A DNA stretch of 17,869 bases from positions 1 to 17,869 of the forward strand of contig CAJXII010000018.1 in the NCBI GenBank assembly GCA_913054415.1. The letters run 5' to 3'. This document shows positions 1-6,341 of the stretch, piece by piece. The DNA is from an uncultured Arcobacter sp. (GTDB lineage Bacteria > Campylobacterota > Campylobacteria > Campylobacterales > Arcobacteraceae). The position numbers were made by a program, and so were the translations under genes. A model generated the notes under the pieces. The model ran no database searches. It saw only the letters and a program-made list of their open reading frames with translations, and was not told where the DNA came from. The number at the start of each line of letters is the position of its first letter. Position 1 is the first letter of the stretch.

Positions 1-43
1 AAGTATAATTTTGAGTTTAATATATTATAAATATAATTTATAT

Positions 44-49
44 TATAAT
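44..49 (+). promoter_or_regulatory. Candidate -10 box for the cytochrome-like gene
   Basis: A perfect TATAAT lies 33 bases before the ATG at 83, in the very AT-rich leader 1-82. Two more TATAAT copies lie at 4-9 and 32-37. The copy at 44-49 is preferred because it would give a leader of about 27 nt that still carries the AAGGAG ribosome binding site at 72-77. No clear -35 box is seen, which is usual for housekeeping promoters in Campylobacterota. In such AT-rich DNA the match alone is weak evidence. Confidence 0.5.
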
Positions 50-82
50 TTTGGTAAATTATTTAATAAATAAGGAGCAATA

Positions 83-403
83 ATGGAAAGATTATTAAAA
101 TTAGTTTTAGCAGGTGCAATTGCATTTGCAGTAACTACAACAGTTGCATCAGCAGATGCTGGTAAGGGTCAAAAGCTTTATTCTAAAAAGCTATTAAAAG
201 CTTGTGGAATTAATGGTGCTAAAATGGCAGCAAAACATACTCAAGATCAATGGGAAGATATTGGTGTTGATGGATTAAAAGCTGAAATTAAAAAAGATTG
301 TCCAAAAGTAAAAGATAAAGCATTAAAATCTAAATACTTAAAACACTATTATGATTTCTTCTACAACTTTGCAAGTGATTCAGGAAATGTTCCATCTTGT
401 TAA
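83..403 (+). CDS. Small periplasmic cytochrome c-like protein lacking the CxxCH haem motif
   Basis: The 106-residue product starts at an ATG preceded by AAGGAG (72-77). Residues 1-24 form a signal peptide (basic start, hydrophobic core, ASA before the likely cut), so it should be periplasmic. The mature N-terminus (GKGQKLYSKK, then C41, G42, then AAKH ending at H52) resembles the haem-binding region of class I cytochromes c, where GxxLY is followed by CxxCH. Here only C41 remains and no Cys is followed by xxCH, so covalent haem attachment is not expected. Other cysteines are C73 and C106, the last residue. The C-terminal half is rich in Lys and aromatic residues (HYYDFFYNF). It is followed by a strong terminator and then by an outer-membrane protein gene. 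I believe similar short proteins occur in other Campylobacterota, sometimes labelled cytochrome c, but the function is unknown to me. Confidence 0.8.
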   Translation: MERLLKLVLAGAIAFAVTTTVASADAGKGQKLYSKKLLKACGINGAKMAAKHTQDQWEDIGVDGLKAEIKKDCPKVKDKALKSKYLKHYYDFFYNFASDSGNVPSC

Positions 404-423
404 TAAGATAAAACAACAGAACA

Positions 424-455
424 AAAGCTAAGATATCTTATCTTAGCTTTTTTTT
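424..455 (+). terminator. Strong intrinsic terminator between the small periplasmic gene and the DUF3373 gene
   Basis: A perfect 12-bp inverted repeat (AAAGCTAAGATA at 424-435 with TATCTTAGCTTT at 439-450) closes a 3-base loop and runs into eight T residues (448-455). This is a classic Rho-independent terminator. Only 21 bases separate it from the next ATG at 477. Confidence 0.9.
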
Positions 456-476
456 ATAAAAATAAAAAGGATTAAA

Positions 477-1937
477 ATGAAAAAAAATTTAATAATATTA
501 TCAGCAGTTGCTGCACTTAGTATAAATGCTTTTGCTTCTACAGATATGGAAACACAAATTAAAGATTTAAAAGCACAAATCAAAAAACTTGAAAAACAAG
601 TGAAAAAAAATAAAAAGAAAATTAAAAGAGTTAATAAAAAAGCTACTATAGCAAAAGGTTATGCATTTGGTGATAATATCAAATGGGGAGTTGATTTTAG
701 AAGCACAGCAGATCGTCTTAGTTATAAACTTGCAGATAATACAAAAAGTAACAATAATGCACTTTTAGCTAATAGACTTTTGCTTAATATGAAATATCAA
801 GGTGATAAAAATGTAGCCTTTTATGGAACATTAGCTTACAATAAACTATATGGTGCTACAACAGGAAATTCAAATGGTTATGAATCTTTTGACTGGGTTA
901 CAAATGAAACTCCATCTACAGATGATAACTTAAAAGTAAAAGAAGCATATTGGTTATATGCAAATGATACTTTTATGGGTAAAGATATATCTTGGACTGC
1001 AAGTGTAGGAAGAAGACCATCTACAGGTGGTTTGGGTATAAACTATAGAGAGGGTAATAAAAGAAAATCTGCTATTGCTTCAACTGTAAATGTTGAATTT
1101 GATGGTGTAAGTTTAAGATGGAATTTAGGTAATGTTACACCACTTACTGGTTCTTGGTTTAAAATTTGTGCAGGTAGAGGTATAACAAATGCTACACAAA
1201 GATTTAATGATAATAGTGGAGCAGATTATTCAAAAAATAGTGGTTTTACTGCAGATTCAAATATGATAGGTTTCATATTTGTTCCTTATGATGATGGACA
1301 ATATTCTATCAATACAAATTGGGCAACTGCAAACCATTTAATTGGTTATACTCAAAGTGATCTTACTGATGGAAATAATAGTAATAATAAATTTGCAGAT
1401 GTTGGAAATATAATTTTAACAACTATTATGTTCAAAGCTGATGGTATAGGTGATGGTATTAGTGATACTCTTGATGATACTACATTTTTTGCAAGTTATA
1501 GCACAAGTAAAACAGATCCAACTACTACAGATGGTGGTATGTTAGGTGATAATGATAATAAATCAGGTCACTCTATTTGGCTAGGAGTTCAAATGCCTTG
1601 TCCTATTACTGAAGATGGAAGAGTTGGATTTGAATATAATCACGGTAGTAAATATTGGAGAAGTATGACTTATGCTGAAGATACTATGATAGGGTCTAAA
1701 ATAGCAGCAAGAGGAACAGCACTAGAAGCTTATTGGTTAAAACCTCTTACTCCATCTTTGTCGTTATCTCTTAGATATACACATATTAGCTATGACTATA
1801 CAGGAAGCAATGCATTCTTTGGAGCAGATGGAACTCCAACAGATATGGATACAATCAATAGCTCAAATGCAGCAATGTATGGAAATCCTGTAAAAACAGC
1901 TACGGATACTAGAATCGCTCTTAGATATCAATTCTAA
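477..1937 (+). CDS. DUF3373-family outer-membrane beta-barrel (porin-like) protein
   Basis: The 486-residue product starts at an ATG with AAGGA at 467-471. A signal peptide spans about residues 1-20 (cut near AFAS). Residues 24-60 are a Lys/Glu-rich coiled coil (LKAQIKKLEKQVKKNKKKIK), as in many barrel proteins that carry a periplasmic trimerising helix. From about residue 68 the sequence alternates polar and aromatic residues typical of beta strands (for example WGVDFRSTADRLSYKL and LLANRLLLNMKYQG) and it ends in Phe (RIALRYQF), the usual C-terminal outer-membrane insertion signal. The LLANRLLLNMKY block and the overall plan match DUF3373 proteins of Campylobacterota as I remember them. The substrate is unknown. 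The gene stands downstream of a strong terminator with no room for a normal promoter in the 21-base remainder, so transcription may depend on read-through. Confidence 0.85.
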   Translation: MKKNLIILSAVAALSINAFASTDMETQIKDLKAQIKKLEKQVKKNKKKIKRVNKKATIAKGYAFGDNIKWGVDFRSTADRLSYKLADNTKSNNNALLANRLLLNMKYQGDKNVAFYGTLAYNKLYGATTGNSNGYESFDWVTNETPSTDDNLKVKEAYWLYANDTFMGKDISWTASVGRRPSTGGLGINYREGNKRKSAIASTVNVEFDGVSLRWNLGNVTPLTGSWFKICAGRGITNATQRFNDNSGADYSKNSGFTADSNMIGFIFVPYDDGQYSINTNWATANHLIGYTQSDLTDGNNSNNKFADVGNIILTTIMFKADGIGDGISDTLDDTTFFASYSTSKTDPTTTDGGMLGDNDNKSGHSIWLGVQMPCPITEDGRVGFEYNHGSKYWRSMTYAEDTMIGSKIAARGTALEAYWLKPLTPSLSLSLRYTHISYDYTGSNAFFGADGTPTDMDTINSSNAAMYGNPVKTATDTRIALRYQF

Positions 1938-1945
1938 AACTAAAT

Positions 1946-1971
1946 AAAAGTAAGGCTAAAGCCTTGCTTTT
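1946..1971 (+). terminator. Terminator after the DUF3373 gene
   Basis: An 11-bp hairpin with one G:T pair (AAAAGTAAGGC at 1946-1956, loop TAAA, GCCTTGCTTTT at 1961-1971) starts 8 bases after the stop codon. Its flanks give a short T run on both strands, so it may also stop transcripts arriving from glnB on the minus strand. Confidence 0.75.
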
Positions 1972-1980
1972 GTAATCTTT

Positions 1981-2008
1981 TAAAAATAGGCTAAAATCTA
2001 AATAGCCT
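1981..2008 (-). terminator. Possible terminator of the glnB operon
   Basis: On the minus strand the glnB stop lies inside a small hairpin: AGGCTA pairs with TAGCCT (2003-2008 with 1988-1993), followed by TATTTTTA (1987-1980). The stem is only 6 bp with a 9-base loop, so it is weak alone. The larger hairpin at 1946-1971 lies just beyond. Confidence 0.4.
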
Positions 2009-2336
2009 CTTCATCCTCTTCACTTGTTCTTATTCTTATAATTTTTTCAATAGGACTTACAAAGATTTTACCATCTCCAATTTTACCTGTTTTAGCAGAA
2101 TTTATTATTAGTTGAACCACTTGATCTACATCATCTTCAGCTACAATAAGATCAATTTTGATTTTTGGTAGAAAATCTACTATATACTCAGCACCTCTAT
2201 ATAATTCACTATGACCTTGTTGTCTTCCGTAACCTTTAACATCACTTACAGTCATACCTGTAATACCTGCATCGCTTAAAGCATCTTTTACATCCTCTAG
2301 TTTAAAAGGTTTGATTATCGCTTCTACTCTTTTCAT
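1998..2336 (-). CDS. glnB: Nitrogen regulatory protein PII
   Basis: This 112-residue protein has the normal PII length and is close to GlnB along its whole length. It begins MKRVEAIIKPFKLEDV, carries the T-loop with Tyr46 and the uridylylation-site Tyr51 (ELYRGAEYIVDF), the B-loop TGKIGDGKIF and the C-terminal IRIRTSEEDEEAI. PII proteins are soluble trimers that sense ATP/ADP and 2-oxoglutarate and regulate nitrogen assimilation enzymes and AmtB. No amtB or glnA is adjacent. It is the last gene of the protease-ttcA-pssA run, 13 bases after the pssA-like stop, with its own AGGAGA ribosome binding site. Conserved Tyr51 permits uridylylation, but whether a GlnD exists here cannot be seen. Confidence 0.95.
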   Translation of the reverse strand: MKRVEAIIKPFKLEDVKDALSDAGITGMTVSDVKGYGRQQGHSELYRGAEYIVDFLPKIKIDLIVAEDDVDQVVQLIINSAKTGKIGDGKIFVSPIEKIIRIRTSEEDEEAI

Positions 2337-2349
2337 TTTTTCTCCTATT

Positions 2350-2913
2350 TTATGGGTGTGGTATTTTGATTTTAGAATTTAACAAATATCCAACTATTAT
2401 CATTAGAAATAATACAATATTTTCATTTGGGATAAGTTCATATACCCATCCTAAATATATAAGCCATAATAAAATAGCTCCCATAGGAGTAGGCACTCCT
2501 GTAAAATATTTTGATACCTTTCCTGCATCATTGTCTATGTTGAATTGAACAAGTCTTCTAAGACCTGATATTACATAATGTATAAAAGCAAAAGCAACAT
2601 AAGATGTATTTAAAAAATGTATCTCTTTGCCATCTATTACTCCAAAATATATAAACATCACAGGAACAATAACAAATGATAAAAAATCAGCAAAAGAATC
2701 TAATTGCACACCAAACTCTGTAGATAACTGATATTTTCTAGCTATTTTACCATCAAGTATATCAAAAGCACCAGCACACCAAGCATAGAGTGCTGCTCCA
2801 AAAAACTCTTGATGTGTTAAAAAATATATTGCTAATATACCACAAGTGATATTTAAAAATGTAACAATATTTGCTAAATTAAAATGGTGTTTTGGTGTAA
2901 ATAAAAAACTCAT
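2350..2913 (-). CDS. pssA: CDP-diacylglycerol-serine O-phosphatidyltransferase (PssA-like, short form)
   Basis: The 187-residue integral membrane protein has the full CDP-alcohol phosphatidyltransferase signature: D51, D54-G55, A58-R59, G68, D72 and D76 in the spacing DxxDGxxAR-x8-GxxxDxxxD. Several hydrophobic segments follow (about 78-92, 103-117, 139-157 and 164-177). The later block GLRRLVQFNI and TGVPTPMGA resembles bacterial phosphatidylserine synthases more than PgsA, so the likely reaction is CDP-diacylglycerol plus serine to phosphatidylserine, the precursor of phosphatidylethanolamine. It is shorter than the roughly 240 residues I expect for PssA in this phylum, missing C-terminal membrane segments, but ends in a natural-looking KIKIP tail. 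The start overlaps the ttcA-like stop by 4 bases (ATGA) with AAGGAG upstream, implying coupled translation. The alcohol substrate is inferred. Confidence 0.85.
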   Translation of the reverse strand: MSFLFTPKHHFNLANIVTFLNITCGILAIYFLTHQEFFGAALYAWCAGAFDILDGKIARKYQLSTEFGVQLDSFADFLSFVIVPVMFIYFGVIDGKEIHFLNTSYVAFAFIHYVISGLRRLVQFNIDNDAGKVSKYFTGVPTPMGAILLWLIYLGWVYELIPNENIVLFLMIIVGYLLNSKIKIPHP

Positions 2914-3674
2914 GTGAACTCCTTGTCTAACTCTTCTAGTTTAAAAAATGTATTTGGATGAAAATTCTGAAATGCTGCTTTTAAAGATACAAATATTTGA
3001 GGATTTTCTTTCTCTAATTTTTCTAAAAGCTCTTTTGTTTTTGCTCTAGCATAAGGCATCTTTATATCTACTCTCATAGCAGGACACGATTCATCACCTA
3101 CAACATCTACACAATTTTCTTGTGCAAAAGCTCTTAATTGTCTCTCCCTACAAAAAATCAATGGTCTAATAACCATAAGTCCATTGTTTGCTTTATAAAT
3201 TGGTGGCATACTTCTTAAGCTACCATTATAAAACATATTCATAAAAAAACTCTCCATAGCATCGTCAAGATGATGTCCTAATGCTAATTTATTAAATCCA
3301 TTTTCCAAAGCATAAGTATATAAATACCCTCTTCTCATTCTGCTAATAAAACTACAAAAACTACTATTTTTTCTAATCTTTTCTTTGCTAATGTCAAATA
3401 TTTCTGTGTTGATAACTTTATGATCGATATTATGCTTTTTGCAATGCTCTTGCAAAAAACTTACATCTTCCCCCATACCATAAGTAATAGTTATTGCTTG
3501 AAATGTAAAATTAAAAGGGGTATGCTTTTGCATCCTTTTTAGTGTGTGAATTAATGTTAATGAATCTTTTCCACCACTAAAACCTACTAAAACTTTATCA
3601 TTTTCTTTAATAAGATTATATTTTGCATTTGTAATACCTACAGTTTTAGATATTTTTTTACTAAGTTTTAACAT
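2910..3674 (-). CDS. ttcA: TtcA-family PP-loop ATPase (tRNA 2-thiocytidine synthesis-like)
   Basis: The protein has the PP-loop SGGKDS (residues 33-38 counted from the ATG at 3674) that activates a tRNA base with ATP, then SRMRRGYLY, GHHLDD (133-138) and IRPL, all in the order found in TtcA, which makes 2-thiocytidine at position 32 of some tRNAs. In E. coli TtcA a CxxC pair and a further Cys hold an Fe-S cluster. Here the first site reads C107-S-F-I, so the second Cys is replaced by Ile, and the later site is C197-P-A-M. It may be a divergent subfamily with altered cluster binding. Start choice: an in-frame TTG at 3695 would add seven residues, but the ATG aligns better with the usual LSKK start. 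A GAGG lies 13 bases before the ATG, inside the end of the protease gene. It is followed by the pssA-like gene with a 4-base overlap. Confidence 0.85.
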   Translation of the reverse strand: MLKLSKKISKTVGITNAKYNLIKENDKVLVGFSGGKDSLTLIHTLKRMQKHTPFNFTFQAITITYGMGEDVSFLQEHCKKHNIDHKVINTEIFDISKEKIRKNSSFCSFISRMRRGYLYTYALENGFNKLALGHHLDDAMESFFMNMFYNGSLRSMPPIYKANNGLMVIRPLIFCRERQLRAFAQENCVDVVGDESCPAMRVDIKMPYARAKTKELLEKLEKENPQIFVSLKAAFQNFHPNTFFKLEELDKEFT

Positions 3675-3682
3675 ATTAGTTA

Positions 3683-4939
3683 TTAAACCTCGCAACTTTG
3701 TTTTAATGCTTCATCTTCATCTTTTATAGCACCTATTCCAGCACCATTATAGCCTAGCTCTTTTAATCTTTCAACCAATGGTGGATGTGAAAAATGAAAA
3801 AAGATATACAAAGGGTGAGATAGTGGAAATGATTTATTTTCATTTGCCAATTTTAAAAGTGCATTAACTAGATCATCTTTTGTAGCTAGATTGCTTCCAA
3901 ACTCATCAGCTGCATATTCATTGTGTCTGCTTAGTGCTGATATTAGTGGCATAAGAAAAAATGACAATATTGGACTAAACATCAAAAAAACCAATATTAT
4001 AGAATAAGGCTCTTTATTTAGATGAAGTTGTAAAAATAGTTCATCAGGAAGATTACCAAATATAGCAAAAAATACAAACATAACAAAACCCATAGTAGCT
4101 ATATTTTTAATAATATCCCCATTTTTGAAATGTCCTAGTTCATGTCCTAAAACAGCTAAGAGTTCGTTGTGAGTTAGTTTTTCAATAAGTGTATCAAATA
4201 GGACAACCCTTTTAGTTTTACCTAATCCTCCAAAATAAGCATTTAGTCTATTGTCTCTTTTACTAGCATCTACACTAAATACTCCACTACTTTTAAACCC
4301 TACACTATCAAGAAGTTTTTTGATTTTTTCCTCTAAAACTTTATCTTCTAATGGGCTAAATTTATCATACATTTTATCTCTAACAATAGGATATACCATA
4401 TTTATTATAATAATAATGGCAAATATAAATATAAATCCCCATATCCACCAAGTTGGAAAGTTTTCAATAATAAAACTTAATCCAGCTATTACAGCACTAC
4501 CAAATAGTAAAAATAGTATCCCTGTTTTTATAGTATCTTTGATATATAGTGCTGGTGTCATATTTGAAAATTTGAACTCTTTATCTAGTTTAAAAGTTGT
4601 ATATAGTTCAAATGGTAAGCCCAAGATCCAATTTATGATGATAAAACTATCTATAAAAATTACCGCTTTTTGCCAACCATGATATGAGATTGTTAAATCA
4701 TCTAAAATACCTAGCCCAAATCCTATCCAAAGAAAAAATATCACAAAATCATATATAGTTGATAATAAACTTACTTTTTGTGATTTAGTAGCATAGTTAC
4801 CGGCTATAATATATTTTGATGGTGTTAAAATAACAGCTGTTTGTTTTTTTGCTTTTTGAATATAATCTATTTGCATAAATGTTGTGTAAAAATTAACTAA
4901 AAAATATACACAATATGCACCAATAAAAATCTCTAACAT
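3683..4939 (-). CDS. M48 family zinc endopeptidase, Ste24/CAAX protease 1 type
   Basis: The 418-residue membrane protease has the zinc motif HELGH (266-270) and the third-ligand motif EYAAD (E341), with FSHPP (383-387) near the C-terminus as in Ste24 enzymes. The N-terminal half has about four hydrophobic segments (6-20, 62-80, 92-109, 138-157) plus one at 164-185, matching the M48 N-terminal domain that goes with CAAX protease 1, and two more flank the active site (281-295, 312-337). Eukaryotic Ste24 trims prenylated CAAX proteins. Bacterial relatives have no known prenylated substrate and are thought to act in membrane protein quality control. It starts at an ATG with AGGAGA and a TATAAT box just upstream, so it is likely the first gene of the operon leading to ttcA, pssA and glnB. 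Confidence 0.92.
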   Translation of the reverse strand: MLEIFIGAYCVYFLVNFYTTFMQIDYIQKAKKQTAVILTPSKYIIAGNYATKSQKVSLLSTIYDFVIFFLWIGFGLGILDDLTISYHGWQKAVIFIDSFIIINWILGLPFELYTTFKLDKEFKFSNMTPALYIKDTIKTGILFLLFGSAVIAGLSFIIENFPTWWIWGFIFIFAIIIIINMVYPIVRDKMYDKFSPLEDKVLEEKIKKLLDSVGFKSSGVFSVDASKRDNRLNAYFGGLGKTKRVVLFDTLIEKLTHNELLAVLGHELGHFKNGDIIKNIATMGFVMFVFFAIFGNLPDELFLQLHLNKEPYSIILVFLMFSPILSFFLMPLISALSRHNEYAADEFGSNLATKDDLVNALLKLANENKSFPLSHPLYIFFHFSHPPLVERLKELGYNGAGIGAIKDEDEALKQSCEV

Positions 4940-4960
4940 ATATATCTCCTAAATTGAACA

Positions 4961-4966
4961 ATTATA
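4961..4966 (-). promoter_or_regulatory. Candidate -10 box for the protease-ttcA-pssA-glnB operon
   Basis: On the minus strand a perfect TATAAT lies 21 bases before the protease ATG, in the 54-base gap after the mnmC-like stop. A start about 7 bases downstream would give a leader of about 15 nt containing AGGAGA. No clear -35 is seen and no terminator hairpin was found in this gap, so read-through from the upstream operon is also possible. Confidence 0.5.
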
Positions 4967-4993
4967 ATATCTGATTTTTGCTTAATAGTCATT

Positions 4994-6091
4994 TTATTGT
5001 TTTTTCACCCATTTTTTAAAAACTCTATTTAAGGTTAGATACTCATCTATTTTTTTATCATCCACTATAAAATCAACTAATATTTTGGCTAAGTATGGTG
5101 CTAAGACAAACCCTCTTCCCCCTACTGCATTAAGATAAAATAATTTTTGATATTTGCTAAATCTATTGCTATTAACATTTGTTCCATTGACAAGATAAGG
5201 AAACTCTTTTAAAGTTTTATCACTATTGATAATCTCACCTACAAGAGGAAGAAAATCGGAACTACTAGCTCTTGCTCCTGCTAATTGATCGATAACTTTT
5301 ATATCTTTTAAAGTGATAATATTATTTGCTCTTTTAAGTAGTGTTTGTGTATCATCATTACTAATAGGTTTTTCATATACAAATCTATGATGTGTCGCTC
5401 CAATAGATACTATATTGGTATTTTCATCTTTTTTTATAGTTCTTGATACTGAACACTCTTTATGGTAGTTTTGTTTTATACAACTACTTGTTTGACATAC
5501 TATTCGTTGCCCCCAAACTGCTCTTATATTAAAATATTTTTCATCTATAAGGGATAGACTAGCTCCTGTTGTAAGAATCAGATTTGATGCTTCAAATAGC
5601 TCATCTATTTGCCAATGGTTATCTTTAAAAGTTATATTTTTTACTTCATAATTTAGATATTTTTCTATATCTTGTGTAAAAGTTTTACAAATATTATAAC
5701 TATCTACAACACTAGCAAAAGGGAAATAATAACCATCCTCTTTTTGTTGAAACTCAAAATCCATATATGGTATATAAGTTTTAAATTTTTCTTGATCCTC
5801 TTTATTTTTTGGAATTCTTATTGTTCCACATTGATCGATATAATTAGGAGTATGTTGTAGATAAAATTGCGTAGAGTATTTTAAAGCATTAGTAACAATA
5901 TCTTTAAATCTATTTGGTTTACCAAGTAGTGGAGATAAAAATGCTCCTGCTGCTCCACTAGCACCTTTACCTACATCTTCAAGTTTTTCTATAATCAAAA
6001 TAGAACTATTTGGCAATCTTTGTTTTAAACTAAAAGCTACACTTGATCCGCTAATTCCAGCTCCAATTATAATATAATCATATTTTTTCAT
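4994..6091 (-). CDS. mnmC: FAD-dependent DAO-family oxidoreductase, MnmC C-terminal-domain-like
   Basis: The 365-residue protein opens with the FAD Rossmann motif IIGAGISG (8-15) followed by an acidic IIEK strand end. ASGAAGAFLSPLLGKPNRF fits the position of the ASG...G..yPLL block of the MnmC oxidoreductase domain, and the C-terminal GGRGFVLAPYLAKIL resembles the FAD-closing segment of the DAO family. In MnmC this domain removes the carboxymethyl group from cmnm5(s2)U34 of tRNA. The methyltransferase half (MnmC1) is absent, as in stand-alone MnmC2 proteins. The presence of a PP-loop thiolase gene upstream in the same run supports a tRNA wobble-uridine role. The start overlaps the flhX stop by 14 bases. 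Other DAO enzymes such as glycine oxidase are a less likely alternative. Confidence 0.75.
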   Translation of the reverse strand: MKKYDYIIIGAGISGSSVAFSLKQRLPNSSILIIEKLEDVGKGASGAAGAFLSPLLGKPNRFKDIVTNALKYSTQFYLQHTPNYIDQCGTIRIPKNKEDQEKFKTYIPYMDFEFQQKEDGYYFPFASVVDSYNICKTFTQDIEKYLNYEVKNITFKDNHWQIDELFEASNLILTTGASLSLIDEKYFNIRAVWGQRIVCQTSSCIKQNYHKECSVSRTIKKDENTNIVSIGATHHRFVYEKPISNDDTQTLLKRANNIITLKDIKVIDQLAGARASSSDFLPLVGEIINSDKTLKEFPYLVNGTNVNSNRFSKYQKLFYLNAVGGRGFVLAPYLAKILVDFIVDDKKIDEYLTLNRVFKKWVKKQ

Positions 6092-6341
6092 TTGTTAATC
6101 CATATATAAAACTAAATAGCTCTGCAACTGCTTGATACAACTCTTCAGGGATATTTTGATTTAGTTCGATTTGACTTAACATTTGCACTAAATCTTCATC
6201 TTGTTTGATAGGGATATCGTTTTGTTGAGCTATTTTAATAATCTGTCTAGCGATACTACCCTGCCCTTTTGCAGTTGTTTTTGGTGCTAAATCTTTTGTT
6301 TTATCATATTTTAGTGCTACAGCTTTTTTAGATGTTGTCAT
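6078..6341 (-). CDS. FlhX: FlhB C-terminal domain homologue
   Basis: This 87-residue protein corresponds to the cytoplasmic C-terminal domain of the flagellar export-gate protein FlhB with no membrane part. The pattern AVALKYDKTKDLAPKTTAKGQGSIARQI matches the FlhB region around the autocleavage loop, but the NPTH cleavage sequence itself is absent, as expected for FlhX-type proteins that resemble the already cleaved fragment. FlhX of Helicobacter pylori can partly replace the cleaved FlhB C-terminal piece in the export-specificity switch. The ATG overlaps the FliK-like stop by one base (TAATG) and the stop overlaps the mnmC-like start by 14 bases. The pairing with a FliK-like gene supports a role in flagellar type III export. 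I recall an equivalent pair in C. jejuni (Cj0848c/Cj0849c). Confidence 0.88.
   Translation of the reverse strand: MTTSKKAVALKYDKTKDLAPKTTAKGQGSIARQIIKIAQQNDIPIKQDEDLVQMLSQIELNQNIPEELYQAVAELFSFIYGLTNEKI

Noticed and set aside
455..460. TATAAA after the first terminator as promoter for the DUF3373 gene
   Set aside because: Its transcript would begin at about 467, inside the ribosome binding site, so it could not give a normal leader.
3675..3695. Extending the TtcA-like protein to the TTG at 3695
   Set aside because: It would add seven residues not expected in the family, has no ribosome binding site at good spacing, and an ATG at 3674 is available.
4251..4682. A 143-codon plus-strand open frame opposite the M48 protease
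   Set aside because: It is antisense to the membrane-segment part of the protease, its composition is typical of a shadow frame, and it lacks a ribosome binding site.
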